A stretch of 64,000 nucleotides of DNA from Collinsella sp. TM09-10AT (GTDB lineage Bacteria > Actinomycetota > Coriobacteriia > Coriobacteriales > Coriobacteriaceae), in NCBI RefSeq assembly GCF_003436275.1, contig NZ_QSOP01000007.1, positions 32,381 to 96,380 on the forward strand. Direction: 5' to 3'. This document shows, piece after piece, positions 1 to 9,807 of this stretch. The position numbers were made by a program, and so were the translations under genes. The notes under the pieces were generated by a model that was given only the letters and a program-made list of their open reading frames with translations, made no database searches and was not told the DNA's origin. How positions within the stretch are numbered: the first letter of the stretch is position 1; every line of letters starts with the position of its first letter.

Positions 1-508
1 CGCCGTTGGACACTTTGATGGTTTTTCCCAGCGCATCCTGTTCGTTGCCGTAAAGCTGATCGGCGCCGCCGCGGCTGATGAGCGCCACGCGCGAGCCTGC
101 CTTTGACTCGACATCGGTGTAGGTGCGCCCCGCAACGAGCTTACTGGCACCCACGGCGTCGAGCATGTCGCTATCGACACCCTGTGCCATGACGGTATAG
201 CTTTTATCGCCGGTCTTGTACTCGGTATACGCGCTTTTGACAATTCCGATCTGTTCTATCTGCGGCACCAGTTTTTTAAGCTTCTGGACGTCAGAATCAG
301 AGAGTTCTTGGGACGAATAGATCTGAACCATGCGAGCTGCGTTGAGGCCCAGGCTGTTGACCAAGCTGTTTTGGATGCCGCCGATGAGCGAAGTCATGGC
401 AATGACCGAGGCGATGCCAATGACGATGCCAAGGATGGTGAGCAGGCTGCGCCCCTTGTTGGCCTCGAGCGAGTGAAGGGCTTCCTGGATAAGATCGCGG
501 GCGCTCAT
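1..508 (-). CDS. MacB-type ABC transporter permease, N-terminal part (cut by window edge)
   Basis: Membrane permease of a MacAB-like exporter. Only the first 169 residues are present; the rest lies beyond base 1. A transmembrane helix is visible at about residues 20-40 (LLTILGIVIGIASVIAM), after a short amphipathic start MSARDLIQEAL, and is followed by the beginning of the extracytoplasmic MacB periplasmic-core-like domain (family knowledge). The ATG is complementary to 506-508 and overlaps the stop of the upstream ATPase gene as ATGA. A GGAG stretch ends 7 nt before it. The overlap implies translational coupling in an adaptor-ATPase-permease operon. Substrate cannot be told; MacAB/YknXYZ-type systems export peptides or drugs. 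Confidence 0.85.
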   Translation of the reverse strand, partial: MSARDLIQEALHSLEANKGRSLLTILGIVIGIASVIAMTSLIGGIQNSLVNSLGLNAARMVQIYSSQELSDSDVQKLKKLVPQIEQIGIVKSAYTEYKTGDKSYTVMAQGVDSDMLDAVGASKLVAGRTYTDVESKAGSRVALISRGGADQLYGNEQDALGKTIKVSNG

Positions 509-1278
509 GCCATCACTCCTTTCGGCGGGTTGGCGGAGGCGGAAATCATGGGCAGGCTATCTACGGCGCTGCGTAGGGTCCGCGGTGCATGCGGAATATA
601 CGCGCCGTCGTGAATGCGACCGTCGCGGATGGTCACGGCACGGTCGGCCTCGGCGGCGATGCCGGGGTCGTGTGTGATAAGCACGATGGTCTTGCCGCGT
701 TTCTGGAGCTTGTGGAAGGTTTCCATGACGAGCGCCCCGGTTGTCGAGTCTAGATTTCCCGTTGGCTCGTCGGCCAAAATGATGGGCGGGTCGTTGACGA
801 GGGCGCGCGCGATGGCGACGCGCTGCATCTGTCCGCCCGAGAGTTCCGATATTCGGTGGTCCCAATGGTCGACCGGCAGTGTGACGGCTTGCAGCGCGTG
901 CACGGCGCGCATCTCGCGCTGGCTACGCGGCACATTGGTGTAGGACAGCGGCAGCATGACGTTTTCGATCACCGTCAGACGCGGCAGCAAGTTAAAACTC
1001 TGAAAGACAAAGCCGATGCTCAGCGCGCGCACCTCGGTGAGCTCATCATCGTCGAGCTCGGCGACGTTGAGCCCTTGCAGGAAATAATCACCCGCCGTCG
1101 GCTTGTCCAGGCAGCCCAGGATGTTCATGAGTGTCGACTTGCCCGAGCCCGAGGGGCCGGTGATGGCGACGAACTCACCGGGGTTCACCGCCAGGCTCAC
1201 GTTGTGCAGGATGTGGGCGCAACCGGCCTCGCTTTCAAAGATGCGGTGCACGTTGCGGATGTCGATGACGGGACGCAT
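505..1278 (-). CDS. ABC transporter ATP-binding protein, MacB/LolD type
   Basis: Cytoplasmic ATPase of the exporter, 257 residues. Walker A GPSGSGKST at 41-49, Q-loop near FQSFNLL (about 92), signature LSGGQ at 146-150, Walker B IILADEPTGNLDS at 166-178 and the switch histidine in LITHD near 203 are all intact, so the protein should hydrolyse ATP. The EPTGNLDS form is typical of the LolD/MacB/FtsE branch. Its ATG overlaps the last base of the adaptor's TAA stop (TAATG) and its stop overlaps the permease start, so the three genes form one tightly coupled unit. The C-terminal 35 residues after the switch region look non-conserved. Confidence 0.93.
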   Translation of the reverse strand: MRPVIDIRNVHRIFESEAGCAHILHNVSLAVNPGEFVAITGPSGSGKSTLMNILGCLDKPTAGDYFLQGLNVAELDDDELTEVRALSIGFVFQSFNLLPRLTVIENVMLPLSYTNVPRSQREMRAVHALQAVTLPVDHWDHRISELSGGQMQRVAIARALVNDPPIILADEPTGNLDSTTGALVMETFHKLQKRGKTIVLITHDPGIAAEADRAVTIRDGRIHDGAYIPHAPRTLRSAVDSLPMISASANPPKGVMA

Positions 1279-2690
1279 TACTTGCCCTCGTCGGCAGGCA
1301 TGTTGTCGCCGCCGTCTGCCGTCATGCCTGTGCCGGTATCCGTCACGATGGTGTCGCCGTCGCGTAACTTGGTAACCGGGACGTCTGGGTTGATCTCGTT
1401 GCCCTGGTCGTCGCGCTTGACCTGCGTCTTACCGACTACAGCCTCGTTGTCGTTTTGCGTCACGACGGTCACCTTCACGCGGCGCGTCTTCTTGCCTTCC
1501 GAATCGGTGGCCAGATTGACGTAATAGTGCTCGCCATCTTCGGTCATCAGCGCCATGGTCGGCACCATAACCACGTCGTCGAGCTTCTCGGTCACTACCG
1601 AGACCTCGGCAGTCATACCCGGCTTAAGGCGACTGTCGGGTGCTTCGATGAGGATGTCGACGTTAAAGGTCACGCTGCCGCCGCTACCGGAGCCGGAGTC
1701 AGAGTTTGCCACCGAGGCGATAGCCGTGACGGTGCCCTGACTCACGATATCGGGAAACGCGGGATAGGTCACGTTGGCGCTTTGGCCCACGGCAATTTTG
1801 GCGATATCCTTTTCGCCCACCTGAACCGTCACCTTCATCTTGGACAGGTCGGCGATTTGCATGCACTGCTTGCCGCCGCTCGTGTCGCCTTCGCCCATGA
1901 TCGTGCCTCCGGTCACCGTGGCACCGACTTTGGCGTTGAGCTCGACGATGTTGCCCGAGCTGGGGGCCTTTACGGTGCGCTCGGCCGCCTTTGCAGTTGC
2001 CTGCTCCAGCGTTGCCTGGGCCGAGGCGAGGTTGCGCTGGGCGGTCGAGACGGCATTTGCGTTGGCGTTTGCGTCCGATGGGCCGGTCGATCCGTCACTG
2101 TCCGTTGTCGGTGCGGCCTGTGCGGCCGCGAGCGTCGCCTTTGCATTGTTCAGGTCTTCCTGGGCGGCCGCGACCGCGCGCTGCGCCTCGGAAACAGCGC
2201 TATCGAGCGCGTCGTTCTTAATGGTCATGAGCACGTCGCCCTCGTTGACGGATTGGCCTGCCTGCACGTTGATCGAATCGACCGTGCCGTCGACAGAAGG
2301 GGAGACCACTGAGGACGAAATGGGTTTGAGCTGGCCTTTCGCCTCGACCGTTGTGGTAAACGTGCCCTCGGTCACCATGTCGGTCACAGGCCCGCTAGCG
2401 CCCTGCGGCTGCGCATTGATAACCAGGGTTGCGACAATGGCAATGAGCGCGATGGCACCTACGACGCCGGCGGCAATACCGCGTCGAATCAGCTTTTTGC
2501 GTCGACGTTCGGCACGTTTTGCCTTGAGCTTGGCATACGCCTCTTCATCGGAAATCTCGGCCGTATCGTTCGTGCGTTCGCTCTGCTTGTCGGCATGTAC
2601 GTTTTTAATCAGAGGAATCGTTTCGGTGGCACCTTCGGGCGTGTACTCGGCATCATCCGGGCCTGGGGTGATGGTGGGGACATTCGGCAT
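1278..2690 (-). CDS. Efflux periplasmic adaptor, MacA/HlyD family
   Basis: Membrane-anchored adaptor of the ABC exporter, 470 residues. Residues 1-70 are cytoplasmic and strongly basic just before the membrane (ERRRKKLIRR). A single helix spans about 71-92. A barrel-sandwich (lipoyl-like) half follows near 105-165 (VSPSVDGTVDSINVQAGQ), then an Ala/Gln-rich coiled-coil hairpin (about 165-245), the second lipoyl half and beta-barrel, and an Asp/Gly-rich C-terminal tail. In a monoderm this protein would work outside the membrane as in YknX. AGGAG lies just upstream of the ATG. It is first in the adaptor-ATPase-permease operon. Domain limits are estimated by eye. Confidence 0.88.
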   Translation of the reverse strand: MPNVPTITPGPDDAEYTPEGATETIPLIKNVHADKQSERTNDTAEISDEEAYAKLKAKRAERRRKKLIRRGIAAGVVGAIALIAIVATLVINAQPQGASGPVTDMVTEGTFTTTVEAKGQLKPISSSVVSPSVDGTVDSINVQAGQSVNEGDVLMTIKNDALDSAVSEAQRAVAAAQEDLNNAKATLAAAQAAPTTDSDGSTGPSDANANANAVSTAQRNLASAQATLEQATAKAAERTVKAPSSGNIVELNAKVGATVTGGTIMGEGDTSGGKQCMQIADLSKMKVTVQVGEKDIAKIAVGQSANVTYPAFPDIVSQGTVTAIASVANSDSGSGSGGSVTFNVDILIEAPDSRLKPGMTAEVSVVTEKLDDVVMVPTMALMTEDGEHYYVNLATDSEGKKTRRVKVTVVTQNDNEAVVGKTQVKRDDQGNEINPDVPVTKLRDGDTIVTDTGTGMTADGGDNMPADEGK

Positions 2691-2723
2691 AGCGTCTCCT
2701 TTATAGAAAGTTCCTCAATAAGT

Positions 2724-2755
2724 ATATGCGCCCGTCGCGTAAGGCGGGCGCATAT
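2724..2755. terminator. Hairpin between L,D-transpeptidase and the MacAB operon
   Basis: Perfect 11-nt arms ATATGCGCCCG (2724-2734) and CGGGCGCATAT (2745-2755) with a 10-nt loop. It lies downstream of the minus-strand L,D-transpeptidase stop and upstream of the adaptor start. There is no clear U-run on either side, so intrinsic termination is likely but not certain. Confidence 0.5.
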
Positions 2756-2822
2756 GGCGGATTCTTTCGGAACTGTTAGATTGGTCGCAGCGGCTCCACG
2801 TTGTAGGAATGCGCGCGTTGCA

Positions 2823-4538
2823 CTACGAGTGGACAACCACGCACAGGCCGACTTTGATGCAGTCGTGAAGTGCCTTGGCGTCGGCCAGACGCAGGTTGAT
2901 GCAACCGTGGCTGCCGCACCACTTGTACGACTCGGCGTTATCGAAGCTCTTGTCGTTTTGCCAGGTGGCATCGTGGAAGCCGATCATGTTGCCCTCAAAC
3001 GGCATCCAGTAGCTAACTGGGCTTTCGTATTTGGGCTTGCCGGTCTCGGGGTCCTTGGCACCGATGAGTTTGCTGGCGCCATCGTTGCTGTTGATCTGCC
3101 ATACGCCCTCGGGGGTGGCGTCTTCGCCCGGTTTGCCGGAAATAAAGTTGGCCTCCCACACAATATTGCCGCTCTCGTCGTAGTAGCGCGCGTGCTGCTC
3201 GGACAGATCGACATCGACGTATGCCTTCCAGTCAGGCTCTCCCTTTGCGGTAAAGGTGTCGGCCTTCTGGGAGTACTTGATATCGATTTCGCCGGTCTGC
3301 TTGTTGTTAATGGCGTCTTCGACCTGCTTGGCGAGCGAGGTACTGTCGATGGACCAACCAAAGTCGCCGCCTTCGACGGCGCACTGCTTGCCATCGGCGC
3401 GCGTCCACCAGCGAGTGGAGCCCACGGTATTAAAGCCGTTGGCAAGCTCGGCTGCCCAGCTGCTGATCTGCGACGTATCGAGCGTGGGGTTGGCCGGATC
3501 GGCAAAGCTGATCCACTGCAACACGGAGCTGCCATCAACCTTGCCGGCATCCTCGCCGTTGAGCTTGAGGGTCACGTTGACGCCCAAGAAGTTGTTGGCG
3601 GCATCGCATGCGGCCTGAATCTGATCATCGGTCAGCGTTCCATTGAGCGGCTCATAGGCATCGTTGCCGAGCTTGGAAAGATCTACGGTCTCGGCCAGCG
3701 AGGCAAGCTCGAGCTCGGCATACTTAATGACATGCTCGCGGTTGAGTTTTTCGTTGGAGCGCGCCTTCTCGACGGTAAACTTGCCGGCCTGCTCGTCATA
3801 GGAGCTATTGGCCTCGAACGCGCCCGAACGCCCCTCGTTAAACTCGTCGATGGCGGCGCCCAGATCCTTCTCAAACTGCTTTTGGTCAAAGGTGTCGGAG
3901 AGCATGGACAGGTCGACGTCTTGATCAAGATCGACTTCGTGGGAGCTAGCGGTTGTTTTGGTCTTGCCGCTTAAGGATTCTACAAGGCGAACCGGCCATA
4001 CAATGGCTTCGTTGCGGCTGATAATCTCTTTTGCGGCAGCTTCGCCGTCGACAATGGGCTCATCGGACTCGGGCTGATAGGTCCAGCTAAAGTCATCGCC
4101 TGTCACGGTGAGCTTATAGTGCTTCCAAGCCGAGTTGACCTTGGTGGCGGCAGACGAAGCGTTGGAGAACGAGACATCGACGCCGGCGATAGTGGTGTTG
4201 GGGTAGGCTACCTGCGAAAACGCTACAACGCCTACGATATAGACAATGACGATAAGACCCAGAACGACAAAGAGCGTCGTCTTTTTGCCCGACTTATTGT
4301 TCTCGGCGGGTTTGCGTGCGGGGCCGCAATCGCCTCGAGCGTGCGTGGGGGGCTGCTTGGGCGCATTGCCATTTGCCTGGCGCTGCTGATGCTGCTTGTT
4401 CGGACGTTGGGAAACGTTTGCCGCACCTCGCTGCTGACCGCGGCTCGGCGCGATAGGACGCGGCGACTGAACGCCGCCGGTGTGCCTGCTCGGCTGCTGC
4501 GGATCGGGAATCAGTTGAGTTCGATCGTTTTGCGACAT
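2823..4538 (-). CDS. L,D-transpeptidase (YkuD) with extracellular linker domains
   Basis: Cell-wall enzyme that forms 3-3 peptidoglycan cross-links or attaches proteins to the wall. 571 residues from the chosen start. A Gln/Pro/Arg-rich cytoplasmic tail of about 85 residues comes first, then one transmembrane helix (about 88-108), then VanW/PG_binding_4-like region(s), then a C-terminal YkuD domain from about 430. The catalytic motif SHGCINLR is present near residue 545 with an upstream HD pair (GFHDATW). The start at 4538 is preferred over the ATG at 4547: AAGGA lies 10 nt before the former but only 1 nt before the latter. It stands alone between two convergent terminator hairpins. Confidence 0.9.
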   Translation of the reverse strand: MSQNDRTQLIPDPQQPSRHTGGVQSPRPIAPSRGQQRGAANVSQRPNKQHQQRQANGNAPKQPPTHARGDCGPARKPAENNKSGKKTTLFVVLGLIVIVYIVGVVAFSQVAYPNTTIAGVDVSFSNASSAATKVNSAWKHYKLTVTGDDFSWTYQPESDEPIVDGEAAAKEIISRNEAIVWPVRLVESLSGKTKTTASSHEVDLDQDVDLSMLSDTFDQKQFEKDLGAAIDEFNEGRSGAFEANSSYDEQAGKFTVEKARSNEKLNREHVIKYAELELASLAETVDLSKLGNDAYEPLNGTLTDDQIQAACDAANNFLGVNVTLKLNGEDAGKVDGSSVLQWISFADPANPTLDTSQISSWAAELANGFNTVGSTRWWTRADGKQCAVEGGDFGWSIDSTSLAKQVEDAINNKQTGEIDIKYSQKADTFTAKGEPDWKAYVDVDLSEQHARYYDESGNIVWEANFISGKPGEDATPEGVWQINSNDGASKLIGAKDPETGKPKYESPVSYWMPFEGNMIGFHDATWQNDKSFDNAESYKWCGSHGCINLRLADAKALHDCIKVGLCVVVHS

Positions 4539-4647
4539 CGTATGCATATCCTTCGGATTTCGCCTTGCGGCTCATCGTGTTTTTACTGGGCTTGCATTAT
4601 AGCGATTACCCAGTTGTTTGTGGTATGGAAACGGTGGCATTCAAAAG

Positions 4648-4669
4648 AGGTGGGACATTTGTCCCACCT
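4648..4669 (-). terminator. Intrinsic terminator of the serine ammonia-lyase gene
   Basis: Perfect 10-nt arms (AGGTGGGACA / TGTCCCACCT) separated by TT. Read on the minus strand the hairpin is followed by CTTTTGA and lies 18 bp after the sdaA stop. Confidence 0.65.
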
Positions 4670-4687
4670 TCGAGTCTTTCTTTGTCG

Positions 4688-6295
4688 CTATCCGCACACA
4701 CCGCATTTTGCACAGGCCGAAAGTGCGGCCGGAGCCTGCGCGATGCCACCCTTTGCCGTCTCGCGCAGCGTGGCCGGCAACGCGTGGCCCATGGAGAGCA
4801 TGACGTGCGCCATCTGGTCAAACGGCACCAGGCTCTTGATACCGGCAAGTGCAAGCTGCGCCGAGCTAAATGCCGCGGCCACGCCGATGGCATTGCGGTT
4901 TTGGCACGGCACCTCCACGAGGCCGCCCACCGGGTCGCAGACCAGGCCCAGCAGGTTGCTCAGGGCGATGGAGCTGGCGTCGAGTGCCTGCTCAGGCGTG
5001 CCTCCGAGCATCTGCACCAGCGCGGCGGCGGCCATGGCGGCCGCGCTTCCCACCTCGGCTTGGCATCCGCCCTCGGCGCCGGCGACGCAGGCGCTCGTGG
5101 TGAGGTTGAGGCCGATGGCGGCGGCGCAGTAGAGGGCGTCCATGACTTGCTCATCGTCCAGTTGCAGATGGTCGGCGAGCGCCAGCACGCAGCCGGGCAC
5201 GACGCCTGCGGAGCCGGCCGTGGGGGCGGCGACGATCACTCCCATTGTGGCGGAGCGCTCAAGGACGGCCATGGCGCGGGCCACGGCATCGGTCTGGACG
5301 GCGCCCATCAGGCTTACGCTCAAGTCGTTGCGGCCGGTGGCATCAACGAGTCTGGCCTCGCCGCCGATAAGCCCGCCGAGCGAGCGCTGAGGATTGGCGA
5401 TGGGGGCCGTGGTCTCCTCGCGCATGACGGCGAGCACGCGGCGCATGGCGGCGACGGCGTGGGCCTCGCCGGTCAGGCGCGCCTCGCGAACGGCCATGAC
5501 GGCGCCGATGTTGAGGCCGAGTTCGGCGCAGGCGTCGAGCAACTGCGCACCATCGTCAAAGATTTCCTTGGCCGAAACGCCGGGGGAGAGCGACGAGGCC
5601 GAGCCCGGGAGCTCGATAAAGGTGGCGTAGTTTACATTGTCGAGCTTGCGCAGCATGGGGATGACGGTGTCGTCGGGGGCGCCATCGGTTTCAAAGACGG
5701 AGTATGCCTGGCCGCCCACCTCGGTGCGGTAGGTGCGGCAGAAAGCGATGTTCACATGGGCGTAGGCGAGCAGGTTCGTGAGCGCGGCGAGCACACCGGG
5801 GACGTCCTGGTGTGCCACGAAGAGCGTGGAATACATGCCCGAGATATCGACGCCGACGCCGTTGATGCGGCTGATGCGCATCTTGCCGCCGCCCAGGCTC
5901 TCACCGCGGACCTGGGCCGTGGCGCCCGTGTCGTCGACCATGTCGATGTCGACGGTGTTGGGGTGGATGGAGGCGTCGTCGCCCTTGATGTCAAAGTGAT
6001 ATTCGAGGCCCTGCTCGTGCGCGAGGTCGAAGGCCTGCTTGATGTTCTCGTCATCGGTGTCGAGGCCCAGGATGCCCGCGACGAGCGCACGATCGGTGCC
6101 GTGGCCGCGGTAGGTGTGGGCAAAGGAGTTCCACAGGCCAAAGGTGACCTTAGTGATGCGGCCTTCCAGCAGGCTGGCGGCAACTTGGGCGCAGCGCAGG
6201 GCGCCGGCGGTGTGCGATGAGCTGGGGCCGACCATGACGGGGCCCAAGATCTCGAATGCCGAGGTCGTAGCTAGTGTTTGTGGCTTGCCTGCCAT
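4688..6295 (-). CDS. sdaA: L-serine ammonia-lyase, iron-sulfur dependent, single chain
   Basis: Deaminates L-serine to pyruvate and ammonia using a 4Fe-4S cluster. 535 residues, with the beta domain first (ILGPVMVGPSSSHTAGALR near the N-terminus) and the alpha domain after about residue 240 (GSAGVVPGC, GGCQAEVGSAAAM, DPVGGLVEVPCQNRN), as in one-chain bacterial enzymes. Cysteines suited to cluster binding are in the alpha half; the protein ends CAKCGVCG, an unusual Cys-rich tip. The ATG at 6295 (MAGKPQ) has GGAG 6 nt upstream, whereas longer in-frame starts run into the upstream hairpin element. Monocistronic, between a terminator and a palindromic element. Confidence 0.93.
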   Translation of the reverse strand: MAGKPQTLATTSAFEILGPVMVGPSSSHTAGALRCAQVAASLLEGRITKVTFGLWNSFAHTYRGHGTDRALVAGILGLDTDDENIKQAFDLAHEQGLEYHFDIKGDDASIHPNTVDIDMVDDTGATAQVRGESLGGGKMRISRINGVGVDISGMYSTLFVAHQDVPGVLAALTNLLAYAHVNIAFCRTYRTEVGGQAYSVFETDGAPDDTVIPMLRKLDNVNYATFIELPGSASSLSPGVSAKEIFDDGAQLLDACAELGLNIGAVMAVREARLTGEAHAVAAMRRVLAVMREETTAPIANPQRSLGGLIGGEARLVDATGRNDLSVSLMGAVQTDAVARAMAVLERSATMGVIVAAPTAGSAGVVPGCVLALADHLQLDDEQVMDALYCAAAIGLNLTTSACVAGAEGGCQAEVGSAAAMAAAALVQMLGGTPEQALDASSIALSNLLGLVCDPVGGLVEVPCQNRNAIGVAAAFSSAQLALAGIKSLVPFDQMAHVMLSMGHALPATLRETAKGGIAQAPAALSACAKCGVCG

Positions 6296-6318
6296 ATGCG
6301 CTCCTGTTCTATCCCGTC

Positions 6319-6440
6319 GTCCCGAGGGGCGGGGCATAAGGTCGCCTGCTCGGACAGTCCTGACTCGCACGGAGAGCACATTAAGTGCTCTCCGGCTCGT
6401 GCGGAACTCGCGATCGACCTTATGCCCCGCCCCTCGGGAC
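6319..6440. repeat. 122-bp intergenic palindromic element with nested hairpin
   Basis: Perfect 26-nt inverted arms at 6319-6344 and 6415-6440 (outer end GTCCCGAGGGGCGGGG). The loop itself contains a second hairpin GGAGAGCAC / GTGCTCTCC (6371-6379, 6385-6393). The cruciform layout is shared with the elements at 9674-9775 and 12825-12926. It lies upstream of sdaA on the minus strand and after metK. It is much larger than a simple terminator. Confidence 0.8.
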
Positions 6441-6536
6441 TAAGGATACATGGTAGAGGCGCTCGTGCTGCAAAATTCATGAGCTGGTGACCTATTCTGC
6501 GTCCCAGGTCGGCTCATCTTCACCACCGGTTAATAA

Positions 6537-6569
6537 AAAAGAGGTACCGGTTGGTCCGGTACCTCTTTT
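6537..6569. terminator. Intrinsic terminator downstream of metK (bidirectional)
   Basis: Perfect 14-nt arms AAAAGAGGTACCGG / CCGGTACCTCTTTT with a 5-nt loop. The A-run on one side and T-run on the other let it act in both directions. It follows the minus-strand metK stop by 37 bp. Confidence 0.85.
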
Positions 6570-6606
6570 GGTGCGTTTCGATTTGGCTGTAGCTTTTGCC
6601 GCTAGC

Positions 6607-7887
<1,281 letters not shown>

Positions 7888-7993
7888 GATTGTCCTTTCA
7901 AAAACGTGTCCCGGCGACCGTTACCATTCCGCCGGGCTCTCTATGCAAGGGCACATCATAGCGCGTAAATCAAACATTCACACCCTTTCCGCA

Positions 7994-8040
7994 CCTACTC
8001 ATTTAAGTCTGTCCCCAATGAGTAGTCCCCAATGAGTAGG
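7994..8040. repeat. Short intergenic inverted repeat between metK and gltX
   Basis: Arms CCTACTCATT (7994-8003) and AATGAGTAGG (8031-8040). The AATGAGTAG unit occurs twice in tandem on the right (8017-8025 and 8031-8039), each joined to TCCCC. Beyond the arms GCA on the left and GGTGC on the right nearly continue the pairing. It lies between divergent promoters. Confidence 0.6.
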
Positions 8041-8121
8041 TCGGTGCCCTTTGTGCGGAGGTTGCTTTGATGCTTTATACTGGTGCGGTTAGACATCCAT
8101 CCTGCAATCGAGGAGATTTCC

Positions 8122-9597
8122 ATGGCATCAGACGTTCGCGTCCGCTTTGCACCCTCACCGACGGGCAAGCTGCACATCGGCGGCGCCCGCACCGCTATCT
8201 ATAACTGGGCTTTCGCCCGTGCTAACGGCGGCACGTTCATCCTGCGCATCGACGACACCGACCCCACCCGCTCCACCGACGAGAACACGCAGATCATCCT
8301 GCGCGCCATGCGTTGGCTGGGCCTGGACTGGGACGAGGGTCCCGAGGTGGGCGGCGATTTTGGCCCCTACGCCCAGACTGAGCGCTTGGACCTGTACAAG
8401 CAGGCCGCCCAGAAGCTTTGGGACGAGGGCAAGGCCTATCCCTGCTTCTGCACCAAGGAGCAGCTCGACGCCGACCGCAAGGCCGCGCAGGAGCGCAAGG
8501 ACCCCTTCCAGGGCTATCAGCGCCGTTGCCGCGATCTTGATCCCGAGGAGGCCCGCCGTCGCATCGAGGCCGGCGAGTCCTACGTCCTGCGTATTAAGGT
8601 GCCCGAGGACCGCGGCGACGTCGTCATCCACGACGCCGTCCACGGCGAGGTGACCTTCGACGCCAAGGAGCTCGACGACTTTGTCATCTTCCGCTCCGAT
8701 GGCACGCCCACGTATAACTTCGCGACCGTCGTCGACGACGCCATGATGAAGATCACCCATGTCATCCGCGGCGACGACCACCTGTCCAACACCCCGCGTC
8801 AGGTCATGGTCTACGAGGCCCTCGGCGCTCCCGTGCCCACGTTCGCTCACATCTCCATGATCCTGGGCGCCGACGGCAAGAAGCTCTCCAAGCGCCACGG
8901 CGCCACCTCGGTGGAGGAGTACCGCGATGCCGGTTACCTGTCCGACGCCTTCGTCAACTATCTGGCGCTGCTCGGCTGGTCGCTCGACGGCGAGACTACG
9001 ATCATCCCGCGCGAAGTCCTTGCCAGCAAGTTCTCGCTCGACCGCATCTCCAAGAACCCGGCTACCTTCGACCCCAAGAAGCTCGACTGGGTCAATGCCG
9101 AGTACATCAATGGTATGTCCGATGCTCAGTTTGCCGACGAGATCATGGTTCCCGAGCTGCACGAGGCGGGTCTCATCGAGGGTAATGTCGAGTACGGCGA
9201 GGATTGGATCGACGCGCTTGCCGCCATCGTCAAGCCGCGCACCAAGATGCCGGCCGACGCCGTGACCGTCGCCGCTCCCATCTTCGCTACGGCCGAGACG
9301 CTCGAGTATGACGAGAAGTCCGTCAACAAGGGCCTGGCCAAGGAGGGCATGGGTGCCATTCTGGATGCCGCCAAGGCCGCTCTCGAGGGCGTGAACGAGT
9401 GGACGGCTGCCAACATCGACGCCGCGCTTGAGCCGCTGCCCGAGCAGATGGACCTTAAGAAGCGCGTGGTGTTCCAGGCCGTGCGCGTCGCCGTCTGCGG
9501 CAACATGGTGAGCCCCCCGCTGGGCGAGACCATGGCGCTCGTCGGCCGCGACGACTGCCTGGCGCGTATCGACCGCGCCCGCACGATGGCGCTGTAG
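8122..9597 (+). CDS. gltX: Glutamyl-tRNA synthetase
   Basis: Class I aminoacyl-tRNA synthetase charging tRNA-Glu, and possibly tRNA-Gln if amidotransferase is used. 491 residues, the normal size. The N-terminal ATP site reads APSPTGKLHIGGARTA (HIGH-type) and the KMSKS-type loop is KKLSKRHGA near residue 255. The ATG at 8122 (MASDVRVRF) has GAGGAG 6 nt upstream (8110-8115) and matches the family N-terminus, so an in-frame GTG at 8083 is rejected. A TATACT -10-like box is at 8076-8081. A terminator follows at 9621. Confidence 0.97.
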   Translation: MASDVRVRFAPSPTGKLHIGGARTAIYNWAFARANGGTFILRIDDTDPTRSTDENTQIILRAMRWLGLDWDEGPEVGGDFGPYAQTERLDLYKQAAQKLWDEGKAYPCFCTKEQLDADRKAAQERKDPFQGYQRRCRDLDPEEARRRIEAGESYVLRIKVPEDRGDVVIHDAVHGEVTFDAKELDDFVIFRSDGTPTYNFATVVDDAMMKITHVIRGDDHLSNTPRQVMVYEALGAPVPTFAHISMILGADGKKLSKRHGATSVEEYRDAGYLSDAFVNYLALLGWSLDGETTIIPREVLASKFSLDRISKNPATFDPKKLDWVNAEYINGMSDAQFADEIMVPELHEAGLIEGNVEYGEDWIDALAAIVKPRTKMPADAVTVAAPIFATAETLEYDEKSVNKGLAKEGMGAILDAAKAALEGVNEWTAANIDAALEPLPEQMDLKKRVVFQAVRVAVCGNMVSPPLGETMALVGRDDCLARIDRARTMAL

Positions 9598-9620
9598 CAG
9601 CCGCGTAAACGCATGTATCC

Positions 9621-9653
9621 GAGCCCCGTTCACCCGAGCGGGGCTCTTGTTTC
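9621..9653 (+). terminator. Intrinsic terminator of gltX
   Basis: GAGCCCCG (9621-9628) pairs with CGGGGCTC (9639-9646) and is followed by TTGTTTC. It lies 24 bp after the gltX stop. Confidence 0.85.
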
Positions 9654-9673
9654 TGTACCGATGAGTGGGTTGC

Positions 9674-9775
9674 TGGGACAAAATAATCAGTAGTGTTTGT
9701 CCCATGTTCGAGTGACGCAACGAGCTCGACACTCGTATCGGCCATGGGACAAACTCTACTGATTATTTTGTCCCA
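9674..9775. repeat. 102-bp intergenic palindromic element (gltX-priA)
   Basis: 33-nt arms at 9674-9706 and 9743-9775 pair with a single mismatch (outer end TGGGACAAAATAATCAG). The 36-nt loop holds an inner hairpin CGAGTG / CACTCG. It has exactly the same total length and arm length as the element at 12825-12926, though the sequences differ. It follows a separate ordinary terminator, so termination is not its obvious job. Confidence 0.82.
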
Positions 9776-9807
9776 CCCCTTTCAGGTCCGTTCATTAGAG
9801 GTGGTGT

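Noticed and set aside
4565..6220. Long plus-strand frame antisense to sdaA
   Set aside because: Shadow of GC-biased third positions: no Shine-Dalgarno, Gly/Ala/His/Arg-rich composition and no motif, whereas the minus strand encodes a complete enzyme.
7888..8000. SAM riboswitch upstream of metK
   Set aside because: The leader shows only a short CCGGCG/CGCCGG hairpin; no SAM-I/II/III-like core was recognised.
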